Assembly (NCBI GenBank): GCA_001630475.1
Contig: KV419434.1
Coordinates: 51,528 to 115,527 of the forward strand
From: Sistotremastrum niveocremeum HHB9708
Taxonomy: Eukaryota; Basidiomycota; Agaricomycetes; Sistotremastrales; Sistotremastraceae
DNA length: 64,000 nucleotides
Direction of reading: 5' to 3'
Part shown: piece by piece, positions 44,043 through 55,970 of the stretch
How positions within the stretch are numbered: the first letter of the stretch is position 1
How the letters are laid out: each line of letters starts with the position of its first letter
Notes under the pieces: generated by a model
Database searches by the model: none
What the model saw: only the letters and a program-made list of their open reading frames with translations
Told to the model about the DNA's origin: nothing
Program-made: the position numbers and the translations under genes

Positions 44043-45668
44043 ATGCTACGCGTCCTTGTTTTCATAGAGGATTTCTATCGCCGAATCATCTCTATGTTCA
44101 ACGAGCGATCCGAAGTATATCATTTGCTCGAAATGCTTTCTACGGCTAACATATTTTCTAGCTCATGCTCCTAAACCTATCAAATTGGCATTCGCATTTG
44201 ATATAGTATACCTATTTTCATCGGCGTGAACAGAGATCAAAGGCTCACGGGCTGAAGGATGGCGTACTGGTTCACGATAATCAAGCTATCCCGGCGGGCC
44301 AGAGGGTGTTGAAGTTTCTAGATGGCGCCAATCCTCTTAAACTGTTCGTTCATTTTCTTTCAACGAGCTTGAATCGTCCCTCATATCCTCTTTGCGTCAC
44401 AAGATCAATTCCATATATCCTCGTATGAACCACGCCCTCTTCCTAGCATCCAATCCTCACGCGTTCGTCAACAAGTAGATAACAAATGGTGGGGGTCGCA
44501 CTGAATTCGAACGTGCCACAGCCCTTTCATCAATCCTTCAACACAAGATATCCCCGGATCATCTCGTACAGTCGCATACGGTGCTCAAGAGTGTTGTTGA
44601 CAAGTATCATAACAAAGGCGTATTAGTGCTAGGAGGACTGGAGGGAATCAAGGACGTGGCACACGGGTAAGTGCTCACCTCGGATCCGATGCAGTGATGT
44701 CTCTGATAGCGTTTGCAGGTACGGGTTCAAGCATGTTTATACATCGCACGACCTACTCCGCATAGTCCCTGGGTACCTCACTCGTCATCGAATCATTCAT
44801 CATCTGATTCATGGAATAGGATATGGCCCTTCTCATCAACATCCTCTCCCTCGTCATCATCGACATCAACGTATCCTGATATCCCGTATCTTCCAAAGCC
44901 AATCTCTGCAATCTTTGTCTTCCACGATCCCCGCGATTGGGGAAGAGATATTCAAATTATCCTGGACGTCCTCCGCTCACCACCCTCGGAAACCGAACCC
45001 GTCGAACTCATCTTTACCAATCCCGATCTAATTTGGAAGGCTCTGCATCCAAAACCTAGATTAGGGCAAGGCGCGTTCAGAGAGGCGTTTCAAGGTGTCT
45101 ATCGCGCGTTCTATGGAAAGCAGTATCCGTACGTTCAATTCGGGAAACCGAGTAGGGACACGTACGTCTTTGCGGAGGGCGTTTTGAGAGGAATGTTGCG
45201 AAAGAATGAAGAAGGAGCCAAGGGAACAGATGGTATGCCTGTGTACGCTTCCTTCATGCTCTGATGACGGATTTCTCCTGATGCGCTAACTCGTCCGTAG
45301 CTATATGGTCGGAGGTACGTCATCCTGTGTCTTATATCGACTTCGGTCTCTCATGCCCCGAGTCAGATAATCCCGCTTCAGGTAACGTCCTATCTTCCAG
45401 ATACCCTCGTCTTCTTTCTTTAACGCATGAACATCATCCTCCCCCGCAGATATAGCAGGTCCGTGCATCTTTCTCCATCATGGCTCGTCTTATTGCTCAA
45501 CCCGATTTCTTCACAGGAGCGTCTGCCCATGGATGGCCCTCAATACTTGTTCGCACAGGCGTATACGATCCATCAAACGGCGAACCTGCACATGAGCCCA
45601 CGAAGATAGCGGAAGATGTAGAGGAGGCAGTGATGTGGGCTTGGGAGAGAGAATACGGCAAGCAATGA
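44043..45668 (+). CDS. CECR5-like HAD-superfamily hydrolase
   Basis: Multi-exon gene. The catalytic DxD motif is built across an intron: LAFAFDI (44190s) joins DGVLVHDNQAIPAGQRVLKFL, giving FDIDGVL. Then NNGGGRTEFERATALSSIL (loop of the class IIA cap), LVQSHTVL, GVLVLGG, GFKHVYTSHDLL, AIFVFHDPRDWGRDIQIILDVL, QFGKPSRDTYVFAE, and the last motif MVGDNPASDIAGA, where two Asp bind Mg. C-terminus GWPSILVRTGVYDP...KIAEDVEEAVMWAWEREYG. This is the order in the CECR5 family (mitochondrial HAD class IIA phosphatase-like proteins). The 5' exon and presequence are not resolved; 44043 is the nearest plausible ATG, but the frame to the DID exon needs an unidentified splice. Confidence 0.8.
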
Positions 45669-46082
45669 TAACGGAAAAAATGACGCAATCATTTTATGGA
45701 GACCCCGGTCCTGTTTCTGTTTCATGACGATCTCAGTGAGTTCGCTGTGATCTTCCTAATACGTCTGTCTCAATCCTTAACCAAGCTCGAAGAACCGATG
45801 GGGCAAGTCAGGCGTCCTTCACGAATGACTTACTCCTGAGCGCATTATAGAAGACAACCTGCACTAATGATGTAGTTTATATAACTAGTGCGCCTGTGTT
45901 GAATATATATATTATATGGATCTGCAGTCCCCTTACATTAGAGATCTATGCGTCCACTGCCTGGGACTGAAAATGGGGAGAAGGGGATGCCGGAGCTGCC
46001 GGCCGGCACGCACACCTCAGCTCAGAGCCTCGACGACGAAAATCGAGCCAACGCTCGACTGCCCTAACCTTCTCTTTGGAGT
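45669..46082. other. Intergenic, about 0.4 kb
   Basis: No gene. It contains tatatatattatatgg near 45905, a possible TATA region for the DMAC1-like gene that follows. Confidence 0.35.
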
Positions 46083-46403
46083 ATGCAAAATTCCGATGTC
46101 GAAGTCTATCATCCTCCTCAAGAATGTCTCTCCTGCAAAATAATCGGCACGGGAGCTTTGACAGGAACAGGCATCTATGCCTTGAATTCGTCTCGAGCTC
46201 ATGCTCCTGGTAGTCGGTTTGGGAAAGGTGTTATGTTCGGTGTGGGTATCTGTACGTCGTGCTTATCGTAAAATTCCACAATGAGATGCTAATCGGCCTG
46301 TTTGAGACTAGTATTCGTCGCAGCCGGTGCCACGCGTTGGTTCATTCCTGACCTGTGGGTCAAACGACGAGAACAAGTTATAGAGAAGACATCAATATCA
46401 TGA
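46083..46403 (+). CDS. DMAC1-like (DUF4536) small mitochondrial membrane protein
   Basis: Exons 46083-46251 and 46312-46403 give about 86 residues. The sequence ECLSCKIIGTGALTGTGIYAL is the CxxC-plus-Gly-rich membrane segment of the DUF4536/DMAC1 family, and a second hydrophobic segment (FGKGVMFGVGILFVAAGATRWF) ends with basic KRR. In animals DMAC1 helps build the distal membrane arm of complex I; that function in fungi is inferred. Splice borders gtacgt and actag are good. The gene converges on the dipeptidase with 71 bp between stops. Confidence 0.75.
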
Positions 46404-46474
46404 GCTACAGAATCAAAAGAATACAAGTCTTAATACATCATCGAAAGAAAGGCGTCAGCAATGTACATGGTTGA

Positions 46475-48426
46475 TCATAGCTCGTCGGTCAAATCTCCAA
46501 CTACATCCCCACTCTTCCCCGGCCCAATATCCCTCCTCTTTCGATATATATCCCATGCAGGGATCACATTATCTCTCTGTTTCTCGCGCGCAACGTCTTC
46601 AGCACCCTGCATCACTCTGAAAAGATTCGTCCCCGCGAGTCCTGCGAGGTCGAAACGCGACCATCCTCTTGACCGCAGCTCGGCGAACTACGCAATTGTT
46701 AGGACCATGGACCGACGATCATGAAGGGGAACGTACTAGTTGTGGATATTTCGAGACGTCTTCGAGACCGCGAGGAACAGAAGCTATACCATCGAAATCA
46801 CTTCCTATGCCAACGCTGTACGACAGGACGCGTCAGCCTCGCTCGGCAATTGGCCGTATGGACGTTGTGGAGAGGGCTCACTGTCGCTTCCCAGTAACGT
46901 TCGCGATGTGATCGATGTGATCTGCCACGCGTTGTACATTCGCAAATCCTTCTGCCGCGACGAACTGAGGAGCAAAGTTCACCTATGGATTCGCGTTAGT
47001 TCCTCTTTCATTACTGCGAACGAAGGAGAGTGCGGACCATAATCAACCCGTCTTTCTGTCCCTTCTTCTCTCCGATCAACTTCAGGACATCGTCAGGCAC
47101 ATTTCGGGCGACGTTCCATACTGCTCTTGCAGACGAATGACTCCAGATCACCGGTGCTTCGGAAAGCTGGATAGCCTGTCTAGCTGTCGAATCGGACGTA
47201 TGGGAGAGGTCGACCAATATGCCTAGTCGATTTAGTTCTTTGATGAGCGTTTCGCCGAGATGACTAACATCGCATTGCTCGTCAGCATTGATAAGGAGGG
47301 CGAAGAAGTGGGTCACCTGAGTCCGCCATGGCGGGGTGGCATCCATTCCAGATATCCACAGCTGTCCGCGAACGCGTTATGGCATGTGTGTGTTAGCGTT
47401 AGATATTTGACACCAAGCTCTTTGTACGTCCTCAAGACGCCGAGGGAATTGCCGAGTTGATGAGCTCTAAGATGAAGTGAAATGAAATAAAGCAGTTAGC
47501 CTTGAGGTGCGCGTAAAAGCAGCGGAGAGGACAGACCCTTCAATGCCTATCAGGCTGGCGATTTTGCCGTCGCGGATTGCAGCTTGGAGTTCGTCGACGT
47601 TGGTGACTAATTGGAAGGTCTGCCGGTTTGGAAATTAGTATGTTGCTATCTTAGAGAAGGGAGCACGCACCTCAGGATAGTGGGCGATGATCTGTCTTGC
47701 CAGATCAATCTGCTCGAGCGTGTCCCTGAATCCGATAGTCTAGTCAAATACGTCCAAAGACATTCAGGGGTACGAACCTGACTTGGTTTGTCGGCTTCAG
47801 GAAGTCAGGTCGGTCATCCGTACAGCCCACATAGGCAGACCTGCACTCATTGATTATTCACGCATATTCGGAGATGAAGTAAGATAGACCGCACCAGAAG
47901 AAACCCCCAACCCTTCCTTCTCGCAGACGTGGGATATCGACATGACCCGGCATCGGGTAGTTCAAGTCGAAGGATGACACATTGTTGCTGTAGATCCCGC
48001 GAACAAGGATAGGTAGGTCTAGGGCATCAAACGCGTGAGTGACGCGTGTACGAGTATGAATTGCGCCCATACCAATATGTCCGTCCTGTCCTCGAATATC
48101 TGAGCAAAAGACAGGGACAACGATAATCAGACACTCACAATAACAGGAGCTCTTCCTAGCACGACCAAAGCAGCCTCGAGTGGATCTCCAGGTAATCCAT
48201 CAGATACGAAATAGGACACCAATACGACGGCCAGAATGAATATAGCCACAATAGCAGCTCCTATGCCAGCTCGAACTCGCTCATGCTTTGCGTGTTCTTC
48301 AAGTTGCTTTTGCGTAGGAGGGTCTCCGCGATTTGGATTGGCTGCTTGAGACGAAGAGCCTAGTAGAGGACCTCGTTCGTTCGCGGATCCATTCGTGGAC
48401 CGACGGGAAGAGAAAAATTGGCCCAT
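46475..48426 (-). CDS. Membrane dipeptidase, peptidase family M19
   Basis: About ten exons. The N-terminus [25 protein letters not shown] is cytosolic and is followed by one membrane anchor ([19 protein letters not shown]). The catalytic domain has the M19 zinc ligands: DGHIDLP (His and Asp), LIGIEG (bridging Glu), [30 protein letters not shown] and [12 protein letters not shown] comes from a 13-nt microexon (48073-48085) flanked by good introns (48086-48138 and 48019-48072); without it the zinc site is lost. Stop at 46475. M19 enzymes cleave dipeptides, including cysteinyl-glycine from glutathione breakdown. All active-site residues are present. An in-frame ATG four codons upstream is possible. 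Confidence 0.9.
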
Positions 48427-48893
48427 TGGGAGAAACAAGGAAAATGGAAAGCGGTTGGGGCAGCCTTTCGCACCTATTAAAGCTGCGGGAGAGCGTGTGG
48501 CTAAGGCAAGGTGAAAGCCTGGCGTGCGGAGAGCCTGAGATTCAATGAGAAGCAGCCTTGCGTCATTCGGATCGGGTGTCGGATCTCATTCTTAATTCTG
48601 TCGGTCTCCTCGGCCCACTCTCAGATAACCGCTGAGCAGGCATGGTATTCAATATTTACTTCAGAGCATCTATTGGAAGCACGGGCAAAGAAATTGTCGT
48701 TATGGAAGAAGACATGCCAACGCCAAAAAGAAATAAATATTACGAGCGTAAACCTCTACCCTGCCCGCGTTCTATTCATGTATGGCTATCGGCTATTGGC
48801 TACAATAGCAAGGGGCAATCCTGTACATGTACAGCGATAAAATATAGCAGCCCAGAATAATGAAGGAATGAGAAGAAAAATCCGCCAATTTTC
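48427..48893. other. Intergenic between dipeptidase and terpene synthase A
   Basis: About 470 bp: promoter side of the dipeptidase and 3' side of terpene synthase A. Short frames have no support. Confidence 0.35.
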
Positions 48894-50077
48894 TTATGCG
48901 CGGCGAGGAAGCAGGGTGACGTTTCTGTGTTCAATGATTTCAAGGCCATGAGGTCCAAAGTACCTCTCGCTTTCGAAACTCCAGTACATATTCCCAGTCA
49001 CCCATCTCCCCATTTCCATGATATATTCTTTGATATCTGCATCGATCTGGGGTGACCAAGATGGAATGTCGTTCATTTGGTCGAAGAACGCGTCGCGGAG
49101 TTGATGGTAGCGTTCTCCGAGATAATCCATTGCACCTTGGAGATCGAGTTGGCGTTCTCGCATGGCAACCATGACTAGGTTGTGGCGATCACCACGGGCC
49201 TGTTCGACGTTGTACGAATAAATGTCCTGAGATTTATGTATCAATATTCGCGAACAAGTAGATCGAACGATCGGCTTACGTTTGCCATGATGACCATGTC
49301 CACAGCATGCGTAGTCAGAGCAACGATGGCTGCATGATTCATAACGGTATCGGGCAAATTCATTCCTAGCCCAATCATCGCGAAGCAGGGCAAGGCTCCA
49401 CCGGTTTGACGACGAAGTAAAAGAAAGTCGTCAATGGTACGGGTTACTTGATGATCACGATCAGCAGCTTCTTGGACAACGGAATCGACCCATATCTGCA
49501 TCTCATCGACGAAGCGATGGACGGCGGAACGAGATGCACTTGGGAGAGCTCTCAACCAGAAACTGAAACAACAGACCTTCAGATGGAGTTCAATCAAGAA
49601 TGAGAAGCAAAGCTTTACCTTTGCCAGACTTCCCCAAGGGCACTCTCCCCTTCGGGTCTGGGATCATACGGATTTCTAGTCATGACATCCACGGTGTTAA
49701 TACGAGGGGTGAAGACCGAGGAGGGGTGTTACATACCGAAGGATATCCATGATCAGATCGGCACCCTTCTGCGCGTCAGAGGCGCACTGCCTGTCGCTTA
49801 TCTCGTCGAACATCCACAAAGCGTACATCATGTCGTATTGAGTACGAAGATGTTCTCGAGAAGAGTTGGGATACGCCAAGCCCGCCAAAAGTCCGAACTT
49901 GCACTTGATCAGGCCAGCGAGGAATTGGGGTTCGAATGGTTCGTGTGAGATAAACCAAGCGAGGCTTTCGGAACCAACCTCGTCGTAGGCGGGATTAGCG
50001 GCGCGTGAAAGTGGCCATTTATCCAAGAGGTCAGGAATTCGGAAAAAAGAAGGGGTAGACAGTGTGCGAGACGACAT
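48894..50077 (-). CDS. Sesquiterpene synthase A (class I terpene cyclase)
   Basis: Exons are 50077-49737, 49675-49619, 49562-49280 and 49226-48894, giving 337 residues. Start chosen at MSSRTLSTPSF because exon 1 is then 341 nt, exactly as in the neighbouring paralogue. The Asp-rich metal motif is WMFDEISD (near residue 95) and the NSE/DTE motif is assembled across the last intron: NDIYSYNVEQARGDRHN. The C-terminal Arg-Tyr pair is SERYFG. All residues for binding three Mg and farnesyl diphosphate are present. It resembles the basidiomycete bacterial-type sesquiterpene synthases. The product cannot be predicted from the motifs. Confidence 0.92.
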
Positions 50078-51563
50078 CGAGAAATTTGTTGATCGTTGAT
50101 GTTGAAATGACATCCACCATCCTGTTTTATACTCGACGGTTCAGAGTGCTATGTCGCAAACGTGATCCAACATGGGTTGTTGCTCCTGAGGCCACTCGAG
50201 GAGTAAACATAGATTGAGCAATGATTGAGAAACTGTGCGCAGGGATGGCGCTGCCAAACACCTCGGAATCCCCCTCGAAAACAGCCAGGTAATGCGAGAA
50301 CCTAATGAAGGGTGGTCTCACCATCTCGACATAGAAGTCTAATTTCCATTCTTGCTCTCAGATCTCTGTGGGGTTACTCGCGATGCTTTTGCGGTTGGAA
50401 AGCTGACTGTGTTGCTGGCGCTGTGGCGCATGTCCCTATTCAGGTTTCAGAGACCGCGTTCAAAGGCGTAAAACAATAGACCGATACGCCCTCATGGTCC
50501 GGTAAGACGACAGGGAGAGAGGGAATTCCCGTTGGACCGATGTCTGAAGATAAGGCATCAGGAGATCGATCAGAAGCGATATACGACTTGCTCCAGGGAG
50601 AGCGCCAGGAGGTGAATTAAATTAGCCTGAGACGCCCGCCTGGTGCTCCAACAGGGATTCCCCTTTTTATTTCCAGGATGCACAGCATAGTCATTTGTCT
50701 ATTTCATCTCTGAGACGTTTGTGACCAGTAGTTGGTCAACAGCTTGATTTCTTAAAGCCATTGACAGGGCCTAGGGGTCGTACGATCGTGGTGATGAGGG
50801 CCATGAGGCCTCTTCTCGCGTCCGGCGTGTCGATCCGCGCGAGTCGCTAAGACGACAGTCGTTGTATAGCAGGTCGCAGCAGGTTTAACAGTCTTGAAGT
50901 CTTGAATTGTTTACTGAATGCTCCTGGGGTCACCGGCAACTCATAAGAGGCTCCAGTCGACAATCACCCGCCACCTCACATTTGCAGCTCGCTGCTAAAT
51001 GGCGCTGGTTTGGTACGAACGTCGAGATCTGCTGTGTTGAAAGCCACTTTTCAACCAGGTTTCGTATGCACAATAGATCATCGATATCGATCACCGGGCG
51101 GTACCACTTGAAGGCACAGTACTGACGGAACCAAGGAGGGAACGAGCGCATAAGCGCTGACTGGCTCGGCGCCGAGCCTCCGGGACTCGGAAGCAAAAAT
51201 CCGGAGCGGCATGCCGGCATCCCAAACTCAAAAAACCCAAACAATCAGATGTCGGGGAAACTCCGTACCTACCACCCACGGGCTATGCATGAGGGAGCGA
51301 GCATAGCTCTTATTCATGATACTGGATTCTACGATAGGTAATCTTCCATTGTTGTTTAATGCTGAGAAGAAACGACTGCTCGCCATAGAACTTGCCATAG
51401 AAGAAGGCATACTAACGCGAGAATAAAATATTTAAATATCAGGACAAGAAACTCCTAGACTGCCAATCTTCTGGGACCATCGATGGGATAGCAAAAGGGT
51501 ATATTCTACAGCATCAAAATGGAACAGTCTGGAAATAATGAAGGATATGGTAGAAAACATCTA
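50078..51563. other. Spacer between the two terpene synthase genes
   Basis: About 1.5 kb. Its right part is the 3' side of synthase B. Positions 50100-50670 resemble 52760-53310 upstream of synthase B at several points (cagggagagcgccagg versus cagggagggtgccaga; gagacgcccgcct versus gagacgcgcgcct), so the duplicated unit covers gene plus promoter. No other gene recognised. Confidence 0.45.
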
Positions 51564-52754
51564 CTAGTTTTCTAATGTCTGGCGAGGAAGCAGGATGACG
51601 TTTCTGTGCTCTTTGACTTCTAGGCCATGAGGTCCAAAGTATCTCTCACTCTCAAAACTCCAGTACATATTTCCTGTCACCCATCTTCCCATTTCCATAG
51701 TGTATTCTTTGATATCCGCATCGATCTGGGGTGACCAAGATGGTATATCGTTCATTTGGTTGAAGAATGCGTCGCGGAGTTGATGGTAGCGTTCGCCAAG
51801 ATAGTCCATGGCACCTTGAAGGTTGAGTTGTCGTTCTATCATAGCGACTATGACTAGGTTGTGACTGTCGCCGCGGGCCTGCTCGACGTTGTAAGAATAG
51901 ATGTCCTGAAATTTATCAGCACGCGCAGAAAGACAGGCCGAACATTTTGACTTACATTCGATAAAATGATCATGTCGACTGCATGAGTGGTAAGAGCTAC
52001 GATGGCGGGATGGTTTACCACGCTATCTGGCATATCCATTCCCAATCCAATCATAGCAAAGCAAGGCAAAACTCCGCCTGTTTGACGGCGAAGAAGGAGA
52101 AAGTCGTCGAATGTACGTGTTATTTGATGATCTCGATCCGTAGCTTGTTGAACGACGGAATCGACCCATATCTGCATCTCTTCGACGAAGCGATGCGCGG
52201 CGGAACGAGATGCGCTCGGAAGAGCTCTGGACCAAAAGCTGTAGTTGCCGAATCCTGCTTTAGGATATCTCCGTGTATGATTGAGAGTGAATATCTCGCC
52301 TTTGCCAAACTGTACCAAGGGCACTCTCGCCCTCGGGTCTGGGGTCGTACGGGTTCCTATGGAGGGTTGAAGATCAAGACTAACATAGGACAGTAAAAGC
52401 CGGTATCACACACCGAAGAATATCCATAATGAGGTCGGCACCTTTCTGGGCGTCAGACGCGCTTTGATTGTCGCTTATATCATCGAACATCCACAAGGCA
52501 TACATCATGTCATATTCCGTCCGCAGATGTTCTCTAGAAGCGTTGGGATATGACAGGCCCGCAATCAGTCCGAACTTGCACTTTATCAAGGCCGCAATCA
52601 ATTTTTGATCGAAAGGTTCAAGAGATAAGAACCAAGCTTGACTCTCAGAGTCGACCTCCTTGTAAAGGGCGTTGATGGTACGTGAAAGAGGCCAACCGTC
52701 AAAGAGGTCAGGTAGCTTGAAGAAACCGGGGGAACACAACACAGGAGTAGACAT
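51564..52754 (-). CDS. Sesquiterpene synthase B (tandem paralogue)
   Basis: Exons are 52754-52414, 52356-52300, 52238-51956 and 51905-51564, giving 340 residues. The first three exons have exactly the same lengths as in synthase A (341, 57, 283 nt). Metal motifs are WMFDDISD and, across the last intron, NDIYSYNVEQARGDSHN; the Arg-Tyr pair is SERYFG. The second intron starts GC (gcgaga) where synthase A has GT, so this copy depends on a GC-AG intron. The C-terminus has three extra residues (TLEN end versus RRA). The cyclase is probably active; the DDISD/DEISD difference could change product profile. Confidence 0.9.
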
Positions 52755-55700
52755 TGAGACGAATGGCGATGGATGGATCTACATTTGGGTCAAGTACCTC
52801 TTCTTATGTTCGACAAGATCTTCAGAAGCTGATGGACTGGAACCCATGCGATAGTTTCGCCTGCATCCGCAGGAAGAGTAAACATTGATTGAACGACGGT
52901 TGAGCAATAGTGAGCTGGTGCGGTTCTACCAGGGAGCTCCGAGTCCCCCGAGAGTTCTCAGACAACGCGATATACCAATGAAGAGGGTTCTCACCGTCCA
53001 AACATAGCCGAATATTCCATATCCGTGCGCTGACTGCGCCATGGCGTTACTTCGTGACATGGTGCCTGATGAGCTTACTACGTGGCTGACGCTATAGCGT
53101 GTGGGATGAGGCGTCGAAGAGGTCGCCCCGAAGAAACGAACCACATAAGTCGACGAGAAGGGAGGTGAGATGGCAGCCGGACGCAAGATTCCCACTGGTA
53201 ACAAGACTTCGATAAGGGATCAGGTCAGAAAACAGCAGTGATATGACTTACTCCAGGGAGGGTGCCAGAGCCTGATAAACCTGAGAGACGCGCGCCTTAT
53301 GCTCCGACATGAACTTGGTTACGTGCGCTCTAATTTTAGCATGTTCAGGGGCATCTCTTGCACAATGAGTGTTGCGTACTCAGCTCGATTAGATTGCAAG
53401 ATCTGAGAAGCGATCAAAGGACTCGGTGGTGAACGGCTCTCCTCGAGAGACGACTGGGGCGAACACAAGAGACTGCACTGCTGTCGGTCATAGTCTCGGC
53501 GGACATCAAGGCTTGGAGTGTCTTGAATTATGTTTTCAGGAATTCCACAGAGTATGAAAGGATGTAGATCCAGATGAAGTACACTGTCAATCGGTTCCTC
53601 AAACGAAATCGATTTACCACGACAGATTCAGAGCCTGTCAGTGGACAGATGTTGTAGGCTCGATGGGCTCCAACTTGAAGCCTAGAATCCGGGTATGAAT
53701 TACCACGTAGTGTTATGGAGTCCATACAATCAAAGGCAAGTCAGAGACACTGATGATTGAGCCAGCAATCGCGCAAAGCTGACCCGAAGGCCCAGCTATG
53801 CAGCCCGAGAAGTCCGAGACAGAAGCAACTTTCGGATCGGGAGCCGGAGGAAAACCACGACCTCGACAGAGGGACAGCATCTCGCATATAATTGTTTCAC
53901 CGAGAATCGTTACTGAGTAATGGCGCTCAACAGTTTTTCCTTGATACCAGCCTTCGGATTGACCGATTTCTCTTCGAACGTTCGTCCGTACAAAGCTCCA
54001 AGCGCCGATGCGATGCGACGGAGCGGAGGTTTCTGAATCGAGCCCTGGAAGTTCCTAATGAGTAAGCTATCATAAACTCGGAGTTACAGATTACCTGTGA
54101 ACTTCACTTCAAATATAGGAATCGAATGCCAAGAGTTGTGCCATGTTACATGTATATTTTTGGCAGTCTCTAAGTTGTTACGTGTGTCATCAGGCTTCGC
54201 CCCCTGGGAATGCTGCAGAAAATCCCAGTGTAGAGATAAGAAATTATGTTCAAGCTCTCTCGTTTAATAACCTCTCTTATCTAAGGGTTCGCTCTCCATG
54301 TTATCACTTTCATGCCTGATGAGTTTAATCCCTTACCATAGTGATTTTCTAGGAAACCAATTGTCATGAGCGGCCGCGGCGTCGTACCTACTCAGTCCAA
54401 CTTATTAACATTCCGCAATATGACATCCACAATCGTCGTTCATACTTGACATCGGAGTGGGGCCCTCGCCTTCACTCCCGAAGCAAAGATCCAAACGCCC
54501 ATATATTGCCATCGGATCTCACCCAATCGACACACTTCGTTTCCGATCGAAGGCTATCTTAGACTGGACACGCAAACTTGCTTTTCAAAGTATTTGTCCG
54601 CATGCTGAAGGTTTGGATGGAACGTAATAAGCTGACAACACACAGGCTTCAGGCTGCCAACTCCTCACTCACGAATAGAGCTCTCCACATGCTGTCTTCA
54701 TCCTTCCCCTGAGCTTGAGGGAGGCCTTCCCGGATTCGTCAGCGAGACGTTCGGTGACTGCACTGGCCTCAGCTTCAGATCTCGAAATGAAAATAATAAA
54801 CAAGACACAGCATAGTCGCGAGACCGCATCGGGACGAATCTCCGCGCTGGCTTTCCATACCGTTCGAAGGTTGGGGCCTGGTTAAAGGGATGGCAGCATC
54901 ATTGCATATCCCCTCGTCGCATTTTAGTACCGCGTTGACTAGAACTGGTCGAAGTGACGCCATCGATCGGACTGGAGTTACTGTCGACAGACTTGACTTG
55001 CCCGGAACTATTGTCTCAAACGCTGAATCCTGAGCCCTTCGAGGTTGCATTCATTGATCAACTTGAAAATCATTGTCGCATCACTCCAGTGCCTCAACTG
55101 GCTTCAAAGAGTCGCGCGTCACGTTATCGACTTGAGATCTAGGCAAACGGCCGCCCATATCAACTAATGAAAATCAATCAGGCCACCAGAAATCAGCACG
55201 GAAATATCGAAAAGATGATCGTGACCGTCTCAGATACCATCGAGAAACGAGGAAAATATTCCCTACGCCTCAGTCAAACAGACTCACCCATTGCGGAAAT
55301 ACTATTTGCCGAACACGTGCTAAGGAAAAGTGCAGTCGTAAATCCACGCACGTCGGGAACCCTAAAGGGTAGAGTGCGTACTATTTTTTGGTTACCGTAC
55401 CCCTCAACAAGCTCCTCGACGTGAGTGGCCTCTCATGACACTGTACATGTACAGTCGGATACTATATTCCAGGTTTCTGGTGAAGCTTGTGAAACGGGGT
55501 TCAAAACCAATATGGTTTCCATGTATGACGCAAGGAATTCAAGCGAGACTAACAGATGGCGCAGTCTAGTCTAGCTTCTGAAGACTGTTCCTGAAACTGC
55601 GGGAGCGGGGCTATGTCAAAGCGCGGCCTAAAAATCTATTACTTCTCAATAAAATTATTTCTGAGAATTCAAGCCGTATATAAATCAGGAGATTTTTTGC

Positions 55701-55970
55701 TGCTCCTCAGGTATGGAAATTGTAGAGTCGCTGGGGGCTGCAAACCAATAAAGCGGCCGGTGTCGTCGTGGCCGCCGTCGCCGACAGTGTTTGCGCGTGT
55801 TGGTTTGCGCTCAATTGGTGACGCGGCTGACGTCATACATTGCGTGACACCTGTTGTTCAAGAGCCCCTTGGTCCGTCCGCAGGCCTACATAAACCTCTT
55901 CTTCGCTTCTGTAGAGCTCCCACAAGCCTCTCCAACCCCCCATCATCAGCTCCTCACAAAACTAGCAAAC
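52755..55970. other. 3.2-kb gene-poor region
   Basis: The first 550 bp are the upstream region of synthase B, homologous to that of synthase A. From about 53400 to 55880 no coding sequence with splice logic, signal peptide or domain is visible on either strand, and no terminal repeats could be paired. The last 80 bp (tacataaacc near 55889, then CT-rich leader) look like the promoter of the membrane-protein gene. Longest gene desert in the window. Confidence 0.45.

Noticed and set aside
37130-52754. P450 plus terpene synthases as one biosynthetic gene cluster
   Set aside because: They are about 10 kb apart with a tRNA, F-box, HAD hydrolase, DMAC1-like and dipeptidase genes between; nothing shows co-regulation.
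54775-55424. Short frames in the 3.2-kb gene desert
   Set aside because: No signal peptide, domain, splice logic or paralogue; frame lengths are as expected by chance.
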